Assembly: GCF_036898095.1 (NCBI RefSeq)
Contig: NC_090768.1
Span: 54,096,434-54,160,433 of the forward strand
Direction of reading: 5' to 3'
Source: Palaemon carinicauda
Taxonomy: Eukaryota > Arthropoda > Malacostraca > Decapoda > Palaemonidae
DNA length: 64,000 nucleotides
Positions 55,101 to 64,000 of this stretch are shown here, in pieces. Every line of letters begins with the position of its first letter. Within the stretch, counting starts at the first letter, position 1. The position numbers and the translations under genes are program-made. Under the pieces are notes generated by a model. The model did not search any database. It saw only the letters and a program-made list of their open reading frames with translations, and was not told the DNA's origin.

Positions 55101-57291
55101 AGGTCGTTCCAGACGAAGTGGAACTGTGGTGGCCTTGCACAAGCTAGAGTCGTAGTCGTACATCACACACAGCACAAACACTGAAAAGAAAATTACTACA
55201 TTTCTAAACACAAATATATACATAAATAATAAGAATGTTTATATCTATATTATAAGTATAAGAAAAATTAAGTAAAAAGACAAAAAGCATTAGTGGCTGT
55301 CAAAGAGGCCAGGGTGATAGCGGACACGTCCGACTACCACCCGAGCCGAGAGCAATGTGAGCTAAATCACAGGTGTGTGTGTGAGGGGAGGTGGGTAGCA
55401 AGCTACCCTCCCTACCCCCCGCTAACTAACAGTGGGGTAGTAAACCCTCGTTAAAATTCTAATGGCTCGTCATTTCAGCTACGCCGAAAGAATTTACCCG
55501 TATTAAATAGCGCGGTTTGTATTTCAGTTACGGAACGAACCATTTTTTAAATATGTAACTTCCCTGGTAGTTACATCTAAGAATATACACTAATAGTGAG
55601 AACCATTGACCACGAAGGGAAGTGTTCCCCACGGAGAAGCCGAAAAGTTAAAATAATTAGATTTCACTAAAAATAATTGAGAAGCAACGAAAAAGCAACC
55701 TAACCCGCAACGAGAAAGGAGCTATCGTAATAGTATATAGTTGTAGTAAGGGTGAATGACCTCGAGTAGAGAGAGATCGTAGTCAATCTAAAAAAAGGCC
55801 ACCTTCCCTTCGCTGCGAATCCAAGTTTCTCGTAGGAAAAGAGGCAAAGCGAAGATAATAGATGAATAAAGAGAGTCCAGGCGATGATGATTCCCTTGCG
55901 GCAGCCGAGTTAACGGATATAAGCTGACGGAAAGCCAGACGGACCAGAGGGGGAGAGGTCGTTCCAGACGAAGTGGAACTGTGGTGGCCTTGCACAAGCT
56001 AGAGTCGTAGTCGTACATCACACACACAGCACAAACACTGAAAAGAAAATTACTACATTTCTAAACACAAATATATACATAAATAATAAGAATGTTTATA
56101 TCTATATTATAAGTATAAGAAAAATTAAGTAAAAAGACAAAAAGCATTAGTGGCTGTCAAAGAGGCCAGGGTGATAGCTGACACGTCCGACTACCACCCG
56201 AGCCGAGAGCAATGTGAGCTAAATCACAGGTGTGTGTGTGTGAGGGGGGTGGTTAGCAAGCTACCCTCCCTACCCCCCGCTAACTAACAGTGGGGTAGTA
56301 AACCCTCGTTAAAATTCTAATGGCTCGTCATTTCAGCTACGCCGAAAGAATTTACCCGTATTAAATAGCGTGGTTTGTATTTCAGTTACGGAACGAACCA
56401 TTTTTTAAATATGTAACTTCCCTGGTAGTTACATCTAAGAATATACACTAATAGTGAGAACCATTGACCACGAAGGGAAGTGTTCCCCACGGAGAAGCTG
56501 AAAAGTTTAAATACAATTAGATTTCACTAAAAATAATTGAGAAACAACGAAAAAGCAACCTAACCCGCAACGAGAAAGGAGCTATCGTAATAGTATATAG
56601 TTGTAGTAAGGGTGAATGACCTCGAGTAGAGAGAGACCGTAGTCAATCTAAAAAAAGGCCACCTTCCCTTCGCTGCGAATCCAAGTTTCTCGTAGGAAAA
56701 GAGGCAAAGCGAAGATAATAGATGAATAAAGAGAGTCCAGGCGATGACGATTCCCCTGCGGCAGCCGAGTTAACGGATATAAGCTGACGGAAAGCCAGAC
56801 GGACCAGAGGGGGAGAGGTCGTTCCAGACGAAGTGGAACTGTGGTGGCCTTGCAAAAGCAAGAGTCGTAGTCGAACATCACACACACAGCACAAACACTG
56901 AAAAGAAAATTACTACATTTCTATACACATATATACATAAATAATAAGAATGTTTATATCTTTATTATAAGTATAAGAAAAATTAAGTAAAAAGACAAAA
57001 AGCCTTAGTGGCTGTCAAAGAGGCCAAGGTGATAGCGGACATGTCCGACTACCACCCGAGCCGAGAGCAAAGTGAGCTAAATCACAGGTGTGTGTGTGAG
57101 GGGGGGTGGGTAGCAAGCTACCCTCCCTACCCCCCGCTAACTAATGGTAGGGTAGTAAACCCTCGTTAAAATTCTAATGGCTCGTCATTTCAGCTACGCC
57201 AAAAGAATTTGCCCGTATTAAATAGCGTGGTTTGTATTTCAGTTACGGAACAAACCATTTTTTAAATCTGTAACTTCCCTGGTAGTTACAT
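52141..57291. repeat. Tandem array, six units of 857-862 bp, each ending in a DIRS terminal-repeat piece
   Basis: Units start at CTAAGAATATACAC: 52141, 53003, 53862, 54720, 55577, 56435, ending at 57291. Every unit ends ATGTAACTTCCCTGGTAG plus TTACAT, the outer part of the DIRS terminal repeat (one G/C change in the last); the last runs directly into the DIRS body. Within each unit, short inverted repeats recur: CGGACACGTCCG, GGGTAGCAAGCTACCC next to a GT/G run, CCGCTAACTAGCGG (variants) and TTTCAGCTACGCTGAAA (52898-52914 in the first unit). Minus-strand frames of 70-96 aa recur in all units and are attributed to the repeat. Confidence 0.92.
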
Positions 57292-57301
57292 ATATATAGC
57301 T
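57275..57301. repeat. DIRS left terminal repeat, copy 2
   Basis: The exact inverted match of 48779-48805 of copy 1. It overlaps the end of the last tandem unit. Confidence 0.85.
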
Positions 57302-57732
57302 GATTGACACCATTGGTGGTGGGTCGAAAACCTCATCCCATTGGGAAATTCTTATAATTATTAATATCTACAATTAGTAGTACTAACAATCTGATTCTTA
57401 CGTGATAAGGAAGCTGGCTTCATAATTACTCGGCCTCATTTCGCCTGCATTCCTTGAGACACTCTGCGATCCACTCAGGGGTCTGTAAAACTCTCTTGGG
57501 GCTGCCACAAGGTCCTCGACCTCTAGCGTGGCTAGACCACCGCCCTTGAAAACCTGGCATAGCCAAGGATACTGAATCTGACCACCTACTCCAAAGTTTT
57601 TTTTTTTTTTTTTAAATAATAATAAAAAAAAGTAACTTGATTTGCATCCCAGTGTGAGTAAGGTTGCGATAACCTTCACGGATAACCTGTGAACACAAAA
57701 TACAAGAAAGAAGGCAAGGGTATAATAATAGA
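57302..57732 (-). other. DIRS 3' non-coding region, copy 2
   Basis: The counterpart of 42053-42475, with a longer T-run at 57598-57613. Non-coding or relic. Confidence 0.4.
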
Positions 57733-58830
57733 TTATAGGGTAGAGGCAGTAGACCCTTCTCCAACTACGATGCCAGAGGTAATGTACGGACCCAGGGAAC
57801 AGCAATCCTCATATTGGGTTTGTACATCTTTGAGATAAAAGTCTGCGAAGATTGATTTACTTCGCCAAAACATGGCCTCTGAAATAGACTTCATAGATTT
57901 ATTATGCCTGTAGGCCATAGAGGTTGCAACAGCTCTAACCTCAAGCGGTTTCACCTAGAAAATTGGGAAAATCCTTTCTTCACAATTCTGGTGAGCTTCT
58001 CTTATCAAGTCCTTGATGAAGAAAGCTAGAGCATTCTTAGATATTGGCGAAGAGGGTTTTTTAACAGAACACCAGAGGTTGTCTGTTTGTCTTCTTAGAC
58101 TTTTGGACACGTGCAGATAGAATTTAAGAGCTCTTACTGGACAAAGGCCTCTCTCCTTCTCTCGACCAACTAAGTGAGATAGCCCTGGGATGATGAAAGA
58201 TCTAGGCCAAGGTCGAGAAGGGTTCTCATTTTTAGCATGAAAGCCAAGCTGGAGGGGGCAAATAGCATTGTCTCTATTAAAGCCAACCTTCTTGCTGATG
58301 GCTTGTAACTCCCCTACCCTTTTTGCTGTAGCCAAAGCAACCAGGAACAGTGTCGTTTTGGTAAGATCCTTCCAGGATGCCTTGTCCAAGGGTTCAAACC
58401 TACTCGAGGTTAAAACTACATCCAAGTTCCAAGAGCGGGTTGGATTGTCCTTTCTCTTAGTCGTTTCGAAAAATCTAATGAGATCAGAAAGATCCTTATC
58501 ACCTGACACGTCAATGTTACGGTGACGGAAGACCGAAGCTAGCATGCTGCGGTAACCCTTGATGGTAGGCCCAGCTAGCTTCTCTTTAGTACGCAGATAT
58601 AATAAAAAATCTGCTATATTGGCTATAGAGGTACTGGTGGAGGAAAGCTTGTTATTCCTGCACCATCCTCTAAATATGTCCCACTTGCATTGGTAAACCC
58701 TGGTAGTGAATGTCCTTCTAACTCTGGCGATAGCTCATGCAGTCTCCCTTGAAAAACCTTTCGCTCTTGCCAGCTTTTCGATAGTCGAAAGGCAGTCAGA
58801 TTGAGAGTGAGCAGATTTTGATGGTATCTC
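57733..58830 (-). pseudogene. DIRS tyrosine recombinase, copy 2, TAG before the HXXR box
   Basis: The frame 58545-57955 is intact and starts MLASVFRHRNID; AKRVGELQAIS carries the first catalytic Arg, and PVRALKFYLHVSKSLRR follows. It ends IFPIF-TAG, and the next codon begins the second part (57954-57733). There the HXXR box is LEVR, so the His is lost, while Tyr is present in IFADFYLKDV. Upstream (to about 58830) a shifted frame contains EKLARAKGFSR and TRVYQCKWDIF, the N-terminal SAM-like region. The TAG is at the same place as in copy 1. Confidence 0.87.
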
Positions 58831-58863
58831 TCCAAATGAGGCTGTTTGAGTAGATCTCTCCGA

Positions 58864-60765
58864 TTAGGCAATATTCTGGGGATATCTACAAGGCACTCCG
58901 TTATTTCTGCAAACCAAGGTCTCGTGGGCTAAAATGGAGCTATCAGAGTCATGCGGACGTTGGGCGATTCCCTGAATTTCTCCAGGACTGTCCAGGGTCT
59001 TGAATGGAGGAAAAGCGTACACATCTAGGCTCTCCCAATTCAAAAGAAAAGCGTCCACTGAGGCTGCTTCCTGGTCTGCGACTGGAGAGCAAAATACCAG
59101 CAACCTCTTTGTCCTTTGTGTGGCGAAGAGGTCTATCGAGGGTTGACCCCACAACATCTAAAGATTGGTGCACACCTCGTGATTCAGGGTCCACTCTGTG
59201 GTTACAACTTGTCTCTTTCTGCTGAGCAAGTCGGCCCCGATGTTCTTCTCCCCTTCTATAAAGCGAGTAATCAGGGCTATGTCTCTCGCTTCTGCCCAGA
59301 GGAGTAGGTCTCTCGCAACCTCGTAAAGCGAGGTCGAATGAGTGCCTCCTTGCTTTTTTATTTAAGCCAACGCAGTGGTGTTCACTACGTTAATCTGAAT
59401 TACTCTTCCTCGGACTTCCTTCTGGAAATGAATGAGGGACAGGTGAATGGCCACTAGCTCTTTGAGATTTATGTGCCACTACTTCTGTGACTCTGACCTC
59501 AGACCCGATATTTCGGCCTTCCCGAGTGTTGCACCCCACCCAATGTCTGAGGCGTCTGAGTACAACACTAGGTCGAGGTTCTTTTGATACAGATCGAGCC
59601 CTTCCTGGAACCTGTTGATATTGTCCCACCATTCCAAGTGATTCCTGATCATTAGAGGGATCGGCATCCACTTTTCCAAATTTTTATTTCTTGTCCAAAA
59701 CTTTGTCAGATGAAACTGCAGAGGACGTAGATGAAGTCTTCCCAGTGATACAAACTCTTCGATTGAAGATAGGGTGCCTAAGAGACTCGTCCAATCTCTC
59801 ACCGAGCATGACCTCAAGTCTAGGAAGAGATGTACCTTTGTTAAGCAGTCTAGAATACGTTTCGGGGCTGGAAAAGCCCAAAAAACTGCTGAGTGAATAC
59901 TCATCCCCAAATAAATAATATTCTGTGAGGGTATTAGCTGAGATTTGGGAAGATTTAACATCAGACCCAACTGTAGAGTTAAGGTGATTTACATTCGGAG
60001 AGACTCCAGACACTTTACTTGCGATTCTGCTCTGAGTAGCCAGTCGTCCAGATATAAAGAAATTCTTATTCCCTTTAGGTGAAGCCAGCGAGCCATGTTG
60101 GACATTACTCGGGTAAAAACGTAGGGAGCCGTGCTTAGTCCAAAACAGAGTGCTCTGAACTGATACGTGGTCTTGAGGAACACGAACCTTGGAAACTTCC
60201 TGTGGTCCGAGTGTATCGGGATATGGAAATACGCGTCCTGCAGATCCAATGACACCATCCAGTCTCCCTGTCTGGTGCCTGCAAGGACTGACGCTGAAGT
60301 TTCCATGGCAAACTTTTCTTTGCTGATGAACTTGTTCAAAGGACTGACGTCCAAAACAGGTCTCCAACACCCCAAGCTTTTCGGAACTAGGAAAAGCCTG
60401 TTATAAAACCCCTCCGAGGAGATGTCCTCTACCACTTCTATGGCTGATTTTAACAGCTTAAGGTTCACTCGCTTTTTAAGAGCTGCTGCGTTGTTCCCTG
60501 AGTGGGTTTTTGATAACTCTAAGGGTATTAATGACATGGGAGAAATATTCAGGAAGGGGATCTTGTATCCCTCCTTGAGGACCTTGATCGTCCATGAGTC
60601 CTCCCCCCTTTGGCTCCACTTCTGCCAAAAGTGTGAGAGCCTGGCTCCCACTAGTGTCTGGAGACAGCTTGTCTCACTTTCTTGATTTGTTCTGCTGTCT
60701 TGGGAACCTGCGAGCTTGACCTCCGGCAGCAATTCTTTGAGGTCCCCTCGAAAGGGCTCCCCCAC
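58864..60765 (-). pseudogene. DIRS reverse transcriptase and RNase H, copy 2
   Basis: One frame runs 60765-59479 with a single TAA at 59991-59989, where copy 1 reads AAA (Lys). It contains GFYNRLFLVPKSLGCWRPVL, WMVSLDLQDAYFHIPI, FGLSTAPYVFTR, YLDDWLL, and then RNase H VLYSDASDIGWGATL. Downstream pieces (59390-58864) in shifted frames include IDLFATQRT...SLDVYAFPPF. It is the best-preserved DIRS pol in the window and useful for placing the family phylogenetically. Confidence 0.9.
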
Positions 60766-63714
60766 TAAAGGGCTGACGAGTGGGAGGAACCTCCTTTTGT
60801 TTCCTTGATGAAAAACTAACTGGAAGAACTTTTCTAGCAGTTCTAGAGATCAGGTCCTGAGTAACTTGTTGTGACAAAGCTGCAGATAGATCCTTCACTA
60901 ATTCCGGAGGGAAAAGATGATCCCCCAACGGAGCAAATAAAAGTTCAGATTTCTGAACAGAGGACAAACTTGCAGATAAGAAGGAACTAATTGTGTCCCT
61001 CTTTTCAAGAATTCCTGGGGTGAAAAGGGCGGAAAGTTCGATGGAACCATCCCTCACAGCCTTATCCAGACAGGCTATCAAGATGCATTTGAGACTCATT
61101 CTTAGGGTCTGTGGACTCTGTGAGAGCTCCGAGAATCCAGTCCAAAAGGCAGAAGACCTCTATTGTTCTAAATGTCCCATTCAGCAGATGATCCATTTCG
61201 TAATTAGACCACAATATTTTTCATTTACTCATAGCTGACCTGCGTGAGGAGTCAACGAGTCTGGAGAAGTCCCCTTGGGAAGAGGCAGGAACTCCCAAAC
61301 CAAGAACTTCCTCAGTCGAATACCACACACTAGATCTATAGGCCAGAGGAGTTGGAGGGAAGGAAAAAGCGGGCTTCCCTAGATCCTTCCTTTTGGCTGT
61401 CCATTATTTGAGGGTAGAAAATGCTCTCTTAACTGATTGTGCTAGAACCATTTTCTTAAAGGAGGATGTTTTTTGAGGTCTGCCTTTCAAAAATTGAGAT
61501 GGGGGGGCTTTGAGGCCTCGGTTATGTAAAATCTTCTGGATATAAAGATGATAAAACTCAAGAATTTTTTAAAATCAGCTGACTGTAGCGAATCCTGATA
61601 TTATAGTCTTCTAAATCAGCTAAGGGAACATCGACTCCTTGATTCGAATGTTTAGGACACAAAATCGCGTCCTCCTGTCGGTTATTGTCTTCCAAAAATA
61701 ATTCACCTTGTCCTGAAGGAATCTCGTGAAGGAGATCATCTAGTTGCGAAGAAGCATCCCGTTTATGTACAGTATCAGCATCATGAACCCCATGTGAGGG
61801 TACATACTCTTCGCGTGTGTTCGGCAAGCGTTCAACATGTTGTATGTCAACAGCGTGAAGCGAGGAAGTGTTAGCTGCGTGTTCAGAAATTCGTGAAGGA
61901 GAGACAAAAATTTGTCTATCCTGATGCGAGAACAAGTCCTGAGTATATGTGTCCATCATGAGTCCAGATTGAGAATGCTGTATGTCTACATGAGAAGTAT
62001 CAGTCTGCTGCATGCGTCCCGAATGCCGCGAGTCTTCCACGAGCCGTGAGGGAGCGTTAGTATTGCGTCCGGTCAGTGGCGCATAAGAGGCAACTGTTTG
62101 TCTATTATGACGTGGGGACAAAACCTGACTGCCTGCATCCGGCATATGTCCAGGTTGACGCATGCATCCAGGTTGCAGTGAGCTTTCAGACAGATCAGAT
62201 TGCCATGAGCTGTCGGCGTGCAGCATGCGTCCCGCATGAGCGGCAGTCAAGTGTCCCGCAGAATGCAAAGGCGAGACAGCTGCTTGACTATCTAGCTGAA
62301 TGGACAAATTTTGACTGTCTGCGTACAGCATACGACCAGACTGGCGTCTGCGTCCAGAATGCGTCCAGACTGGCGTCTGCTTCCAGAATGCCGTGAGGGA
62401 GAGACCAGACTGCCGCATGCGTCCACCCTGACGCTTGCCGCAACGCGAGCTGATCGCTGCGAGGGAGCGTTGCTGAGTATCGAAGGACTACATTGTCCGA
62501 TACTATCGGAAGACCGTTTTCTTGGTCTACAGTATTACTGTCCTTTGATTCTTTTAGGTGTAATTTTTCTGCTCGAGAATCGTAAGCGTCAAACAGAGAT
62601 GAAATAGACCTCTTTAATTCAGACAAATCAGATACATGATGAGCGCCGTGTGAGCTAACTGAACGATGAATTGATCGCTGAGAGGTATCGTCAACTGTCT
62701 ATACTTCTAGCACGCCTTGTGCGCAATCGGAATCGTGAATCAGTCGTTTTGAGAGATCGTCAACAGTAATAGGGTGGTTACCAGGGGAAAGACCTTGTGA
62801 CATTTCCCAATCTGGGGGAAGGGAAGGAGCGTGTACTGATGTAAACTGAGCACGTTCTTCATCCGACGGACTATGAGTCTTACGTAATTGTTTCGGTGCT
62901 GACACATCGTTTTCGTCCGTTAGCAACACCTCGGGTGAACACCAGTCACGGCAGGAGGGTTTATTAGGGGACTTGCGTCTCTTGAGTGATCTAGAACGTA
63001 ATGGCTAGTGCCAACCACACCCCGGTTTCAAGTCATCCGATGGAGACGCATACATTTTAACCTCGCCTTTCCTATGGCGAGGTGGAGCGATCTGGGGATC
63101 GTCAACATTGTCGCTCGAGGGGACTTCCGTTCGCTGATCAAGGTCTGACATATCCTTTGGCCTTTCATTCCTTCTCTCAGGGGTTGAGGAGCACTAATGA
63201 GGTCCTGGGCTGGGATTATGACCGACACGAACGGAATCACCCTCCACTTCACTATCACTATATACTATTTTGCTTTGCAAACCATGCACTGCATTCTACA
63301 TAACCTCTATTTTTGTAGTTAAGGAACGAACCTACGCGCCAAAGGCTGAAATAGCAGCCAACACATCCTTCAAGGAAGGTTCACTTACCTCTGACATCGT
63401 ATTGGGTTCTCGGACTACTGCAATAGGAATAGGAATATTAGAATGTACATTGGAAGGAATATCACTATCAGAAGATCTATTAGAAAGTATAATAGTTGCT
63501 CTAGACCTTCTAATTTTATCCCTTTCCAGTTGCTTAATATAGCGCTCAAAAACATTCCAATCAGAATCAGACAAAGACTTTCATTAATTACATCTCTGTT
63601 ACTATACGAACAACCCTGACCTCTGCAACCACTGCATATTGAATGAGGATCAACCGCGGCCTTAGGAATACGTGTCTTGCATCCTCTTGCACACTTTCTT
63701 ACAGAGTCAGCCAT
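60674..63714 (-). pseudogene. DIRS gag, copy 2, broken
   Basis: It starts MADSVRKCARGCKTRIPKAA at 63714. A 2-bp insertion relative to copy 1 at about 63597 shifts the frame before the shared TAA-TGA site. The middle region at 62418-61558 (286 aa) has GRM-type internal repeats with one more 24-bp unit than copy 1 (near 62237-62260, encoding HLTAAHAG). The C-terminal part, 61099-60674 (141 aa, SLKCILIACLDKAVRDGSIE), is open and overlaps the pol frame by about 90 bp in a different frame. Confidence 0.8.
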
Positions 63715-64000
63715 TTTATAAACAGAAAAAAGTCCAGGTTAAAATCGAACAGTCTATTTAAATCGATAATGAAAATTCAAAAGAATATCCAGAAACAAGC
63801 AGTGAAAGTCGTTAACAATAATCACACAAAAGGTACAACACCAAATAGTAGATAAGTTAATTAGCAGCGAAAAGAATTTCCAAGGAGTTGACTCGATCAA
63901 CGACAAAGAATTTCTGAAGAATGTTGGGAATGGTTCTGATAACCTACGAGTGATGGCGCTCATGTATGACCACCTACTGTCATAGTGGCAATCACCACAA
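63715..64000 (-). other. DIRS 5' non-coding region, copy 2, cut by window end
   Basis: The counterpart of 48452-48736. The terminal repeat itself is just outside the window. Confidence 0.5.

Larger units (their letters stand above)
50924..64000 (-). mobile_element. Composite 2: GC-rich leader, 857-bp tandem array, DIRS-like element; right end outside window
   Basis: Unit sequence ends at TCCATTTGACCT (about 50923) and a sharply GC-richer segment starts. The module order is the same as in composite 1 but with a longer leader and a longer array. By comparison with copy 1, only about 70 bp of the DIRS right end lie beyond the window. Confidence 0.6.
57275..64000 (-). mobile_element. DIRS-like retrotransposon, copy 2 (defective), right end outside window
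   Basis: Collinear with copy 1 over its whole visible length and very similar by eye. The pol frame is better preserved than in copy 1 (one nonsense instead of a frameshift in RT). Several nonsense codons are shared with copy 1. Confidence 0.9.

Noticed and set aside
40071..56894. Minus-strand 70-96 aa frames in every tandem unit (two overlapping frames)
   Set aside because: They recur because the DNA is tandemly duplicated; two frames are equally open, there is no recognisable domain, and some units have altered ends.
39404..57291. Regularly spaced repeats that could suggest a CRISPR array
   Set aside because: Units are 650-860 bp with no short repeat-spacer pattern and no cas genes; the context is a eukaryotic mobile element.
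44450..60370. 227-228 aa minus-strand frames beginning METCFGRQSF and MLETCFGRQS
   Set aside because: They are a shadow frame of the DIRS RT: the RT motifs (SLDLQD, YLDDWLL) are in the other frame.
1..64000. Host genes, tRNA or rRNA genes, integrated viral genes
   Set aside because: I looked for cellular protein motifs, cloverleaf-like sequence and virus-type proteins and found none that could be supported; all strong coding signals are retrotransposon or transposon proteins.

Overview
The window is eukaryotic repeat DNA, most likely from a decapod crustacean. The evidence is two degraded DIRS-type retrotransposons, LINEs ending in CATA or TGAT tetranucleotide runs, a Tigger (pogo) fossil and an ATT-tailed interspersed repeat of a kind I recall from shrimp and crab sequence. 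No host gene, rRNA or tRNA is recognisable, so the species call is inference. Almost every open frame belongs to a mobile element. All similarity statements come from by-eye comparison.

Layout. Positions 1-2150 hold the 5' half of a LINE on the minus strand, with an open ORF1 that runs off the window. From about 2200 the backbone is a head-to-tail array of a unit of about 9 kb: unit 1 at 2200-15444, unit 2 at 15445-26572, unit 3 at 26573-37454 (incomplete), and a piece of a fourth at 48806-50923. Each complete unit contains an internally deleted LINE fossil, two ATT-tailed repeats in opposite orientation, and three diverged copies of a subrepeat of about 1.3 kb. It is therefore a higher-order repeat. 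Later insertions differ between units, and neighbouring units keep the empty sites. Unit 1 carries an intact Ty3/Gypsy element (6760-11038). Unit 2 carries a 5'-truncated LINE (21191-23194). Unit 3 carries a near full-length I-like LINE (29799-35830), a short LINE fragment (36462-36943) and a half Tigger (37457-38816).

The right 25 kb is dominated by two copies of a composite (38817-48806 and 50924 to beyond 64000). Each has a non-coding leader, then a tandem array of a unit of about 650 bp (four copies) or 857 bp (six copies), then a DIRS-like tyrosine-recombinase retrotransposon on the minus strand (gag, RT-RNase H, tyrosine recombinase) bounded by short inverted terminal repeats. In the 857-bp array every unit ends with a piece of the DIRS terminal repeat. 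Both DIRS copies share several nonsense codons, so they probably derive from an already dead copy.

Only the Gypsy element looks potentially functional: one 1214-aa gag-pol ORF, LTRs that differ only in one T-run, a 5-bp target duplication, and a 14-nt self-complementary segment exactly where the primer-binding site should be. That segment suggests self-primed reverse transcription. Its RT box reads YVDN instead of YVDD.
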